From: Elymus sibiricus
Lineage: Eukaryota > Streptophyta > Magnoliopsida > Poales > Poaceae
Reading direction: 5' to 3'
DNA length: 64,000 bases
Assembly (NCBI GenBank): GCA_039707655.1
Contig: CM077666.1
Location: 400,477,886-400,541,885 of the forward strand
How positions within the stretch are numbered: position 1 is the first letter of the stretch; each line of letters starts with the position of its first letter. The position numbers were made by a program, and so were the translations under genes. Shown piece by piece: positions 32,442 to 43,235 of the stretch. The notes under the pieces are model-generated. The model had not been told where the DNA came from and made no database searches. It worked only from the letters and a program-made list of their open reading frames with translations.

Positions 32442-35208
32442 AGCATCCCCAAGCTTAAATCCTGCTCGTCTTCGAGTAGGTAAATGATAAAAACAGAATT
32501 TTTGATGTGGAATGCTACCTAACATGTTTCATCATGTAATTCTCTTTTACGGTATGAATATTAAGATTTGAATGATTCAAAGAAATAGTCTATAATTTGA
32601 TATAAAGACATCAATAATTAGGCATACTAACAAACAATCATGTCTTCAAAATAAAAATGCTAAAGAAAGTTATCCCTACAAAATCATATAATCCTGTCAT
32701 GCTCCATCTTCTTAACACAAAGTATTTATCATGCACAACCCCGGTTTTAGCCAAGAAATTGGTTCATACTTTTTAACGCGCATCAGCTTTTTCAACCCCC
32801 ACGCAATACATGAGTGCAAGCCATGGATATAGCACTATGTGTGGAATAGAATATGGTGGTAAAGATTAATAAGGGGAAGTAAAAAAAAAGATAGTCTCAC
32901 ATCAATGAGGCTAATCAACTTGCTATGGAGATGCCCATCAATTGATGTAAATGTGAGGAGTAGGGATTGCCATGCAACGGATGCACTAAGAGCTATAAGT
33001 GTATGAAAGCTCAAAATGAAAAAGTAAGTGGGTGTGCATCCAACTTGCTTGCTCATGAAGACCTTGGGCATTTGAGGAAGCCCATCATCGGAATATACAA
33101 GCCAAGTTCTATAACGAAAATTCCCACTAGTGTATGAAAGTGAGAAAATAGGAGACTCTCTATATGAAAAACATGGTGCTACTTTGAAGCACAAATATGG
33201 AAAAGGATAGTAACACTGTCCCTTCTCTCTTTTTCTCTCATTTTATTTTATTATTATTTCTTTCTTTCTTTCTCCCTTTTTTTCTTTTTCGTGGGCTCTT
33301 TTTGGCCTCTCTTTTTTTCTTTTTTCCTCACTGGGACAATGCTCTAATAATAATGATCATCATACTTCTATTTACTTATAACTCAAAATTACAACTCGAT
33401 ACTAGAACAAATATGACTCTATATGAATGCCTCTGGAAGTGTACCAGGATGTGCAATGATACTAGCGTAACATGTATGAAAAATGATGAACGGTGGCTGA
33501 GCCACAAATACTATGTCAGCTATATGATCATGCAAAGCAATATGACAATGATGATGTGTGTCATAAAAAAGGATGGTGGAAGTTGCATGGCAATATATCT
33601 CAGAATGGCTATGGAAATGCCATAATAGGTAGGTATGGTGGCTTTTTGAGGAAGATATAAGGAGGCTTATGCGTGATAGAGTGTATCATATCACGGGGTT
33701 TGGATGCACCGGCGAAGTTTGCACCGACTCTTTAGGTGATAAAGGGCAATGCACGGTACCGAAGAGGCTAGCAAATTGCGAAAAGGTGAGAGTGTGTATA
33801 ATCCATGGACTCACATTAGTCATAAAGAACTCACATACTTATTGCGAAAGTTTATTAGCCCTCGAAGCAAAGTACTACTACGCATGCCCCTAGGGGGAAG
33901 GTTGGTAGGAGTTAACCATCGCGAGCCCCCGACCGCCACGCAAAGGAAGACAATCAATAATAAATCATGCTCCAACTTCTTAGCATAATGACAGATCATA
34001 CGTGCATGCTTCGGGAATCACAAACCTTAAAACCAATATTCTTACTAAAGCACAATTATCTACTAGCACCTCCCACATATTACCATCTTAATATCGCAAA
34101 ACAATTGCAAGGAATCAAACTTATCATATTCAATGTTTCACATGAAAGTTTTCATTATATCCCTCTTGAATACCCATCATATTAGGACCAAATTCATAAC
34201 CCGTGCATATTACCATTGCTACTTATTAGACTCTTAAAAAGATATAAGTGAAGCATGAGAGTGCAACTATTTCTTTAAAATATAACCACTGCCGTGCTCT
34301 AAAAGATATAAGTGAAGCGCTAGAGTAACTGCCTAGCTCAAAAGATATAAGTGAAGCACATAGAGTATTCTAACAAATCACGAATAATGTGTGTCCCTCT
34401 CAAAAAGGTGTGTTCAGCAAAGATGATTGTAGCAAACTAAAAAGCAAACAAACTATAGCACAAGACGCTCCAAGTAAAACACATATCATGTGATGAATAA
34501 AAATATAGCTCCAAGTGAGTTACCGATAGATTGTAGACGAAAGAGGGGATGCCATCCGGGGCATCCCCAAGCTTAGACGCTTGAGTCTTCCTTGAATATT
34601 ACCTTGGGGTGCCTTGGGCATCCCCAAGCTTAGGATCTTGCCACTCCTTATTCCTTTATCCATCGTAGTCTCACCCAAAACTTGAAAACTTCAGCACACA
34701 AAACTCAACAGAAACCTTGTGAGATCCGTTAGTATAACAAACAAATGTTAAACTTTAGGTACTGTTGTAAATTGATTCATATTTAATATTGGCATAATTC
34801 TACTGTACTCCAACTTCCCCATGGCTCATACCCCCCGATACGATCCATAGATTCATCAAAATAAGCAAACTATGCAACAAAAATAGAATCTGTCTAAAAC
34901 AGAACAGTCTGTAAAGATCTGAATTAAAGTCATACTTCTGTAACTCCCAAAATTCTTAAAAATTAGGAAAGCATGGGCAATTCATATATCAATAATGTGT
35001 AAACAATTCATAAGGTTCTGACACTCTAGCAAAAAATCAAAATTCCAGCACTGGATGCAAAAGTTTCTGTTTTCAAACAGCATCAATTATACTATCATCC
35101 AAATCATCCCAAAGGTATTACTTGGCACCAACACTAATTAATAGATAAAAACACAATCATAACAGAGGCTACAATTGTGTAAACACACAAAAATATAAAG
35201 TAAAAAGT
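32442..35208 (-). other. Element E interior, non-coding part
   Basis: AT-rich sequence with only scattered short frames. Repeats of AAAAGATATAAGTGAAGC occur near 34235-34365. CATCCCCAAGCTTA recurs at 32443, 34561 and 34620, so the sequence next to the LTR is echoed inside the element. Confidence 0.6.
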
Positions 35209-36630
35209 TTATTGGGTTGTCTCCCAACAAGCTCTTTCTTTATAGCCATTAAGATAGGCTTGAGATTTCAATGATGCTCTCATGAAATATAATAATTGAA
35301 ACACAAAGAGAGCATCATGTAGCATGTGAAAAAAACATTTAAGTCTAACATACTTCCTATGCATAGGCATTTTATAAGAAAACAAATTATCAAGACAAGC
35401 AATATCTAGCATATGCAAATAGGAAGAATGGAGCATTAATAATTTTAGCACAAAGAGAGGTAATTTAGTGACATGAAAGTTTCTACAACCATATTTTCCT
35501 CTCTCATAATAATTACATGTAGGATCATAATCAAATTCAACAATATAGCTATCATATAAAATTTTATCTTCATGATCCACATGCATAAAAGTTTTATAAT
35601 CTTCCAAGATAGTGGGATTAACATCAACTAAAGTCATGACCTCTCCAAACCCACTTTTATCAAAAATTTCATAAGATTGAACACTCTCCAAATATGTGGG
35701 ATTATTTTTACCTAAAGTTGACACTCTTCCAAACCCACTTTCAATTTTATTGTAAATATTATTATCAATAACATATTCATCATGGGGCTTAAATAAATTT
35801 TCAAGATCATAAGAAGCATTATCACCCCAATCATGATCATTGCAATAAGTAGTGGACATGACAAAATTATCATCCCCAAGCTTGTAGCTTTGAGTATCAT
35901 TAGCACAACTGTCACTAATGTAATTTATAATAACATTACTGCAACCATGTTTTTCATTCAACGAGCTATCAAGTGTGGGTGCAATAGCAATGATTTCATT
36001 TTTAACATAAGGAACTATAGCAAGTTCATCTCCATAAGCATAATTAATATTGGCATCCTGGCCATAAGCATAGCAAGCATCAAATTCATCAAAAAGGGAT
36101 ATTTCAAGCGGATCAAAAGAATCACAATTATCTATAGATTCATGCATATCATTATTCTCTTCCAAAGCAGCAGACATTCTCCCAATGAATGCACTAACAT
36201 AGGTATTGGAAGCATAGTTTTCATCGCAATATTTAAGTATGGCAAAATTTTCAGATTTGTAGAGAGTAATATCATACTTTTCAATCAAAGAAGCAACTTC
36301 ATGTGCACCCTTAAAAGCAACAAATTCTTCAATTTGTTCGATATCATAGTAGCTATAAACACCCTTGGCATAAGAAGATAATATTTCATTATCATTAAAC
36401 TCACATAGGTAGGGAAGGTGTTTTTTAGGGTTCTCAGAGCAACAAGTAACATCATATATTTCGCATAGATTCCAAGCATAGCATAGCAAACAATTTATTT
36501 GATTCCATAAGAGTCTCCCTTTTTGAGACAAACGTTGACGCACAAAATGAGCATGCTCATCTAATGATTTTCCCTCAACTAAACTAGTTGGGGTTTCAGC
36601 ACGAGCACAAATGGATCGAAGATGATCCAA
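35209..36630 (-). CDS. Unknown 473-residue protein of Gypsy element E
   Basis: A single uninterrupted minus-strand frame lies just 3' of the primer site, where gag normally starts. The product is acidic and rich in Asp, Asn, Tyr and Glu, with Cys/Tyr-rich N-terminal sequence (LLCYAWNLCEIYD) and two imperfect internal copies of a GFG[RE]V.TL..NPT..E motif near its second half (35625-35720). No zinc knuckle, protease or polymerase motif is visible. Proteins of this kind recur in non-autonomous Triticeae Gypsy families; I know no function. The frame being open over 1.4 kb suggests it was used until recently. I infer a particle or packaging role from position only. Confidence 0.65.
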   Translation of the reverse strand: MDHLRSICARAETPTSLVEGKSLDEHAHFVRQRLSQKGRLLWNQINCLLCYAWNLCEIYDVTCCSENPKKHLPYLCEFNDNEILSSYAKGVYSYYDIEQIEEFVAFKGAHEVASLIEKYDITLYKSENFAILKYCDENYASNTYVSAFIGRMSAALEENNDMHESIDNCDSFDPLEISLFDEFDACYAYGQDANINYAYGDELAIVPYVKNEIIAIAPTLDSSLNEKHGCSNVIINYISDSCANDTQSYKLGDDNFVMSTTYCNDHDWGDNASYDLENLFKPHDEYVIDNNIYNKIESGFGRVSTLGKNNPTYLESVQSYEIFDKSGFGEVMTLVDVNPTILEDYKTFMHVDHEDKILYDSYIVEFDYDPTCNYYERGKYGCRNFHVTKLPLFVLKLLMLHSSYLHMLDIACLDNLFSYKMPMHRKYVRLKCFFHMLHDALFVFQLLYFMRASLKSQAYLNGYKERACWETTQ

Positions 36631-36876
36631 GTAGAAAACTTTAAGTGGATCTATAATGATCTTAAGTTTTTGCTTTCATTTTCTGTTTTCGTGAGTTGAC
36701 ATGAAGGTAATAAAAGCAAGCAAGCAAATAAAATATTTTTGTGTTTTTTTTTGTAAAATGGTTTTAGAAGTGGGGGAGATGAAGACGAGAGGCAAATGCA
36801 AATAAAAAGCAAATGAAAATAAATGCAAGTGGATGATAGTTTATGCGAAGGTACTTGATAGGTTTTGGTGATGTCT

Positions 36877-36893
36877 CCCCGGCAACGGCGCCA
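36877..36893 (-). other. Primer binding site of element E
   Basis: Minus-strand TGGCGCCGTTGCCGGGG, 11 bases inside the 5' LTR. It is the usual primer site of this Gypsy group. Confidence 0.85.
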
Positions 36894-36904
36894 GAAATTC
36901 TTCC

Positions 36905-38419
36905 TGCTACTTGTAAACTGCGTTGGGATTTCCCCAAGAGGAGAGGATGATGCAGTATAGTAGAGATAAGTATTTCCCTCAGTTAAGAACCAAGGTTATC
37001 AATCCAGTAGGAGAACCACACAGAACCTCGTTAGCAGCACCTACACACACACAAAAGCAAACACTTGCCCAACGCAAATAAGAGGGTTGTCAATCCCCTT
37101 AGCGGTTATTTGCAAGGATTAATTCTGATAGTGATAGATAGAAAAGTAAATTGCAAAATAAAATAAAAGTAAATAAATTTCAGCAAGGTATTTTTAGATT
37201 TTAATATATGATAAAAGTAGACCCGGGGGCCATAGTTTTCACTAGAGGCTTCTCTCTCGAACACATAGCATACGGTGGGTAAACAAATTACTATTGGGCA
37301 ATTGGTAGAAAAGCGCATAGTTATGATGGATTCATGGCAATGATCATGTATATGGGCATCACATCCGAGACAAGTAGACCGACTCCTGCCTGCATCTAGT
37401 ACTATTACTCCGCCCATCGACCGCTATCTAGCATGCATATACGGTATTAAGTATAAAACAGAGTAACGCCTTAAGCAAGATGACATGATGCAGACAAAGT
37501 AAACTCAAGCAATATGATTAGACCCCATCTTTTTATCCTTAATGGCAACAATACAAATACGTGTCATGTCCCTTTCTGTCACTGGGATTGAGCACCGCAA
37601 GATTGAACCCATCACAAAGCACCTCTCCCATTGCAATATAAATTAACTAGTTGGCCAAACCAAATGGATAGATCGGAGAGAAATACAAAGCTATAACAAT
37701 AATGCATAAAAGAGTTCAGAAAAGACTCAAATATTTCTCATGAATAATCTGATCATAAACCCACAATTCATCGGATCCCAACAAACACACCGCAAAAGAA
37801 GATTAGATCGGATAGAACATCGAGGAGAACATGGTATTGAAGATCAAAGAGAGAGAAGAAGCCATCTAGCTACTAGCTATGGACCCGTAGGTCTGTGGTA
37901 AACTACTCACACATCATCGGAAGGGCAGCAAGGTTGATGAAGAAGCCATCCGTGATCGATTCCCCCTCTGGCAGAGTACCGGAAAAGGCCTCCAGATGGG
38001 ATCGCGGAAGAACAGAGGCTTGCGGCGGCGGAAAGGTTTTCTCTTCTGCCTTTTTGGTATACGGGGAATATTTTGGAATTTATAGTGCTGGAATTAGGTA
38101 AAGAGGTGCCACGAGGGGCCCACAAGTCTGGGGGCGCGCCCTCCGGGCTTGTCGCTCCCTCGTGACTCTTCTGGTATGCTCCCAAAGCTTCTAGAGTCCC
38201 TTCTGGTCCAAAAAATATTAATCCAAAGTTTTTTCTTCGTTTGCACTCCGTTTGATAATGATTTTCTGAAAAGGCAAAAACAGGCAACTGGACACTAGGT
38301 TAATAGGTTAGTCCCAAAAAATGATATATAAATGCATATAATTGCATATAAAACATCCAAGATTAAAACTATAATAGCATGGAACAATCAAAAATTATAG
38401 ATACGTTGGAGACGTATCA
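36905..38419 (-). repeat. 5' LTR of element E
   Basis: 1515 bp. Small deletions relative to the other LTR, for example near 37640 and 38110-38130, account for the length difference. Confidence 0.92.
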
Positions 38420-39599
38420 TCTTTCCTTAGGTGCGGCTTGAAACCGTGCACACATTCCCACACTCAACATGATATCCGTCCTAGATGCACAAAGGTAAAG
38501 GAAGGATCCAATCATGGCGCGATATACCTTTTAATCCACCGCTTTTCCATTGGGATCAATGTCAAGTTGGTACTTGGTAGGCATTGGAGTTTTGGCCAGC
38601 TTGACATCATCGAACTTGAATCCCTTGAGCATGTCTTGGGTATATTTGGCTTGGTTGATGAAGGTTCCTTCTTTTCTTTGCTTGACTTCGAACCCGAGAA
38701 AGAACTTCAACTCCCCCATCATGGACATCTCACACTTCTCCGTCATGAGTGTGGCAAACTCATCATTGAAAGCTTTGTTAGGAGAACCAAAGATAATATC
38801 ATCAACATATAGTTGGCATTTGAAAAAAAATCCCCTTTAACCCTCTTCGTAAAAAGAGTGGGATCGATTTTCCCAATTTCAAACCCATGGTCTTGCAACA
38901 ACTCGGTAAGGTGCTCATACCACACACGTGGGGCTTGTTTAAGGCCATAGAGTGCCTTATCGAGCTTGTATACATGATTGGGGAATGTTGTTTGACATAT
39001 ACCAACTCATTAAGAGGACAATTAAGAAATGCACTTTTCACATCCATTTGTTGCAACTTAAAATCATGATGAGATGCATATGCAAGCAACATGCGAATAG
39101 ATTCAAGACGAGCAACGGGAGCAAAGGTTTCACCGTAGTCGATACCCTCGACTTGGGAGTAGCCTTGTGCTACCAATCTTGCCTTGTTTTGAACAACAAC
39201 ATCGTTTGCATCTTGCTTGTTCTTGAAGATCCATTTGGTTCCAATGACATTATGGTTGTCCTTTGGTCTTGGCAGCAATTGCCACACCTTGTTGCGCTCT
39301 AAGTTGTTGAGTTCATCATGCATGACTTCAAGCCAATCCGTGTCCTCGAGCGCCTCATGGACCTTTTGGGGTTCAACACAAGAAACAAACGCGTGATGCA
39401 CACTAAAGTTTGATAATTGTTTACATGTGGTTACCCCCTTCTTTAAGCTTCCATACACATTCTCCAAGACATGTCCTTGATGCTTGAGTTTCGAAGCAAT
39501 CTTGGCGGCACCACGCTCCAAAAGCTCCTCCATAGGCATTTGAGGAGAATCATCTTGATCATCTTGAGTGCCGTCTTGAGCTTGCTCTTGATCTTGTAC
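38420..39599 (-). pseudogene. Copia reverse transcriptase of element B, frameshifted
   Basis: Minus-strand blocks of the Copia polymerase appear in order: [67 protein letters not shown], then, after a frame change near 38985, [14 protein letters not shown]. The catalytic YVDD is present at 38799-38810 but in yet another frame. MGELKFFLGFE follows. At least two frameshifts break the gene, and element E cuts it at 38420. The upstream acidic linker (QDQE repeats) is fused in frame to gag. Confidence 0.9.
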
Positions 39600-41051
39600 T
39601 TACTCTTGATCTTGAACTTGTTCTCGATCTTGAGCTTGCTCTTGATCTTGAGCTTGCTCGGAGTCTTGAACTTGATCTTGGGCATCACTTGGTGAATCAC
39701 CATCATCATCATCGGAGTTGTACTCTTCTTGCGCCACCAACCCCTTTTGAGGCGCCTTCTTCGTGAAGTTGTTCTTGTTGGGAAAGGACTTGGCCTTGTC
39801 TTTGCGGATGAGCTTGCCACCATTGTCTTCTCTCTTCTCGTAGGGGCAGTCCACCACAAAGTGACTCACGTTGCCATAATTGTAGCGAGTTCTCACACGT
39901 TGCTTGCCCTTGGAGCCACTTGAGTTGTTCTTGGAGAAGTTGGGCCTTGAGTTTCTCTTGTTGCCCCAAAATTGCCTTGACACAAGGGCCATGTGCTTGT
40001 GGTAAGCATATTTGGTGTCTTCGGGACAACTCTCCTCCTCTTCTTCTTCTTCTTCTTCTTCTTCTTCTTCTTCTTCTTCTTCTTCTTCTTCTTCTTCCGG
40101 AATGGCCTTGGCCTTCAAAGCAAGGTTGGTCTTCTTTGACCGTTGGACACGAGCTAGAGTGTTGTCGGCGGTCTTGTTCAAAATGTTCATAGCAATGAAT
40201 TCATCCAACACTTCACTTGAGGACAAGGTGTGGAAGTCCGGTCTTTGACGGATCACGGAAGACATGCTCTTGTTGAAAGGCATGATGGCCTTTAGGAACT
40301 TGCGCTTGACCCAAGTGTCATCCGTATCCTTGCTCCCATGATCTCAGAGTGAAACCGCGAGGGTAGTCAATCTCCGGTATAGCTCCCGAGGATCTTCATC
40401 ATCTTTCATCACGAACTCATCGGCCTCATCAAGTATGACCTCAAAGTTGGACCATTGAATGCTTGAGCTTCCCTTGTACAATGGGACGATGTGCTCCCAA
40501 GCATCCTTGGCACAAGTGAATGGCCGCAAATGAGAGAGTTCTTCCGGCGGCATTGCGGATTGGAGAATGAACAAACAGGAGTGATTGAGTTGATTGTCCA
40601 CTTCTTCTCTTGGTGTCATGTTGTACCGATCATGAGGATGGAAGCCTTGCTCAATGACCCTCCAAAGTTGTGTTGAGCTGTGATTCAAATGAGACTTGAT
40701 ACGAAAAATCCAATCATGAAAGTTATTCAAATCAAGCTTAGGAGGAGGACCAAGAGGATTAATGCGAGGTGATGGTACCGGACCTTCATAGTCCGGGAGA
40801 GGGGCAGTCGCGACATGAATGCCCGTCCCATTCTTTCCTTGAGGTAAAGTAGGCTTATCACTACTAGCCCCCTCCTTACCGGAGTTGGCATCCGACTCCG
40901 AGTTGGTGGGGTTAACCACTTGCAACGGATCGGTAGAAAGTTTGAGGCACTCAAGAAGTTCTTTAAACAAGGATTTGACCTCGATCGTCATGGAGGTTTT
41001 AAGTGAGGCAATTGCCTCATTTAAGTCCTCACGAGTGACCGTGGTCACCAC
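39600..41051 (-). pseudogene. gag of element B with stop and lost zinc knuckle
   Basis: The frame starts at ATG 41051. The capsid-type region (PPPKLDLNNFHDWIFRIK, QLNHSCLFILQSAMPPEEL, AKDAWEHIVPLYKG) is followed by TGA at 40344-40346 in the place of a CGA codon. The frame then continues through a long Glu run encoded by a TTC/GAA microsatellite (40033-40098). The CCHC knuckle is ruined: the minus strand reads RYNYGNVSHFVVDCPY, so two of the three Cys are lost (to Arg and Tyr). After EEYNSDDDD the frame passes directly into a QDQE-repeat linker belonging to the integrase-polymerase junction, which marks deletion of protease and integrase. TAA ends it at 39600. Confidence 0.88.
40031..40098. 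repeat. (CTT)n microsatellite in gag of element B
   Basis: An almost pure CTT/GAA trinucleotide run that encodes poly-Glu on the minus strand. Confidence 0.95.
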
Positions 41052-41130
41052 CTCGGCCGCGGGTAGGTTCTCGGCCCCGATCCCGTCATCAACAATACTC
41101 TTTAGGCGATTAAGCCCTTAAGAGAGACGA

Positions 41131-41143
41131 GGCTCTGATACCA
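41131..41143 (-). other. Primer binding site of element B
   Basis: Minus-strand TGGTATCAGAGCC, two bases inside the 5' LTR; initiator tRNA-Met complement. Confidence 0.92.
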
Positions 41144-41145
41144 AT

Positions 41146-42788
41146 TGAAAGGATCGATATGGTTGACTAGAGGGGGGTGAATAGGCAACTACCAATTTTT
41201 AGCTTTTCTTAACAAATTAGGTTTAGCAACAAATAGGTTGTCTAGACATGCAACTAGGTGAGGAACCTATATGATGCTAACAACAACAACAAGCAAGCAA
41301 GCAAGTGATACAACACAACAATAGCTTGCACAAAGTAATGGTAAGAAGTAACCACAAGTGGAGTCGGTGAAGACGAGGATGTGTTGCCGAAGTTCCTTCC
41401 CTTTGAGAGGAAGTACGTCTCCGTTGGATTGGTGTGGAGGCACAATGCGCCCCAAGAAGCCACTAGGGCCACCATATTCTCCTCACGCTCTCGCACAATG
41501 CAAGATGCCGTGATTCCACAAGTGGTGCCCTTGAAGGCGACGACCGAACCTTTACAAACAAGGTTGAGGCTCTCTCCACAACTTAATTGGAGGCTCCCAA
41601 CACCACCACAAAGCTTCACCACAATGGAATGTGGCTCCGAGGTGACCTCTTCCGTCTAGGGTGCTCAAACACCCAAGAGTAACAAGATCTGCAAGGGATT
41701 AGTGGGGGGAATCAAATATCTCTTGGTGAAAGTGTAGATCGGGGCCCTCTCAAGCAAACCCTAGAAAATCAACAAGAGTTGTTGGCTAGGGAGAGAGATC
41801 GGGCGAAAATGGAGCTTGGAGCAACAATGGAGTTTGGGGAAGAAAGTGGCAAGTCTTCTTGGGGAAGAAGACCCCCTTTATATAGTGGGGACAAATCCAA
41901 CCGTTATGCATCTCACAGCCCGCACATAAGCGGTACTACCGCTCCATGAGCGGTACTACCGCCATAGCGGCAGTTCCAGGCACACAGTGCAAAGGTGTAG
42001 TGCCTCGGGCCGGTAGTGCCACCAGAGCGGTACTACCGCTCGCCCCTGCGGTACTACCGTTGGGGTTGCAGTATGGAGGAACCAGTGAGGGGAAGTACAT
42101 AAGCAGCGGTTCAACCGCACCTGTACTGCCACCCAACTGCCGTGAAGAAGCATCCGAGTCTAGAAGCAGTTGGGTAAGCGGTAGTGGGGCGGTAGTTCCA
42201 CTCGCAAGCGAGCGGTACTGCCGTGCCACTGCCGCTCTACTGCCGCTTAGCATTCTGTGCTACAGCGAGCCAACGGTAGTGGAGCGGTGGTAGGGACGGA
42301 GGTACCAAGAGCGGTACTATCGCCCTACTGCCGTGCCACTTCCGCTGAGCACGAAAAGGCAACAGAACACTTCAACTAAGCGGTGGTACGCACGATACTG
42401 GACCGGCGGTACTACTGCTCGCCATCGGTAATACCGCTCAGGGGAGCGGTAGTACCGCTTAGCAGCTTACAGAACAGGGACACAGAAAAATAGTTGGAAC
42501 TCCAAAGTTGCAGGAATGGAAAGTGGATGCAAAGGGAAACATGTACGTGATGATTCCACCCAAACCTTTCCGAAGCGGACCCCCTCTTAATAGTACGGTT
42601 TTCCTATGACTCAAGTCCACCGAAAAAGAAACGCGGGAAAAATAACCGTCTTGACTTCCACACTCCAAGGGGCATCAATCATCTTGTGCCAAATGATGAA
42701 TTATCTGAAATGCTCAATGCACACGATTAGTCCGCAAATGCATTGTCATCAATCACTAAAACCACTAAGAGAGAAATATGCCCTAACA
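41146..42788 (-). repeat. 5' LTR of element B
   Basis: 1643 bp, TGAAAGGATC to CCCTAACA on the plus strand. Palindromes of the AGCGGTAGTACCGCT type fill about 41928-42465. On the minus strand transcription would run towards the gag at 41051; a TATA-like ctatataaagg lies near 41875-41885. Confidence 0.92.
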
Positions 42789-42793
42789 CCATG

Positions 42794-43235
42794 TCCCGCA
42801 GCCTGCTCATCGGACTGCCATGAGCCCCGGAGGTATATGCTTGAGGGCAAAGGGCGTCTCGCTTCCCCATGTTCGAAAGCGGGGCCCATCGGAGTGGTAC
42901 CGCTGGGATATGCTTCAGCCGTAGGGGAAGGGTGCCCTCCGCTTCCGTGAAGCACGGATCAAAGTTGGTTTTTGGGTCAAGGGACGACGGTGGCCTGCGA
43001 TCGGGCAAGACACCGGCTATGAACGCCGGCGTCGCCTCGGCGGTGGCCTTCATGGGATCCAAGCGGCGCCGGCCTCCCATGTTCTACTTCTCGATGATGG
43101 CGGCGGGCGCGGACGTGCTGGCCGCCGCCTCATCGATCTCCACGAAGCCGGCTTCTTTCGCCGCCGGTAGGGCGCGGTTACGTGAACGTTGACGGCGGAT
43201 GGCGCGGTCACAGGCATGGGAGGAGCGGTACGATG
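42794..43235 (-). mobile_element. Harbinger-like DNA transposon fragment, right piece
   Basis: This continues the fragment at 21010-21355 on the far side of element B. The minus strand keeps a readable frame with blocks such as MGGRRRLDPMKATAEATP and DRRPPSSLDPKTNFDPCF. That reads like protein remnant, but I do not know its function. It is cut off at 43236 by a Gypsy LTR. Confidence 0.55.

Larger units (their letters stand above)
30899..38419 (-). mobile_element. Element E: full-length non-autonomous Gypsy retrotransposon in the element B pol gene
   Basis: LTRs at 30899-32441 and 36905-38419 begin TG and end CA. On the minus strand the flanks are AAAGA and AAAGC, a 5-bp duplication with one mismatch. 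The primer site (TGGCGCCGTTGCCGGGG, minus strand, 36877-36893) is typical of Triticeae Gypsy elements. The LTR start TGATACGTCTCCAACG is like the Fatima/Sabrina group. The interior encodes one acidic protein but no gag, protease, reverse transcriptase or integrase, so it would have depended on a partner. Confidence 0.9.
21356..42788 (-). mobile_element. Element B: Sirevirus-like Copia retrotransposon carrying nested insertions
   Basis: LTRs at 21356-27170 (interrupted) and 41146-42788 begin and end TG...CA, and the element is flanked by CCATG at 21351-21355 and 42789-42793. On the minus strand the order is LTR, tRNA-Met primer site, gag, reverse transcriptase, RNase H, a third ORF, polypurine tract, LTR. 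Protease and integrase are absent because gag runs straight into the reverse-transcriptase linker. Three younger insertions sit inside: solo LTR C (22754-26911) with solo LTR D within it, and Gypsy element E (30899-38419). Removing these leaves an element of about 9.7 kb. It is dead for autonomous movement. Confidence 0.92.

Noticed and set aside
35833..36381. 182-codon plus-strand frame opposite the element E ORF
   Set aside because: Shadow of the minus-strand coding frame; low-complexity Ile/Asn product.
40031..40098. Functional poly-Glu domain in gag
   Set aside because: Pure trinucleotide microsatellite inside a broken gene; likely expansion.
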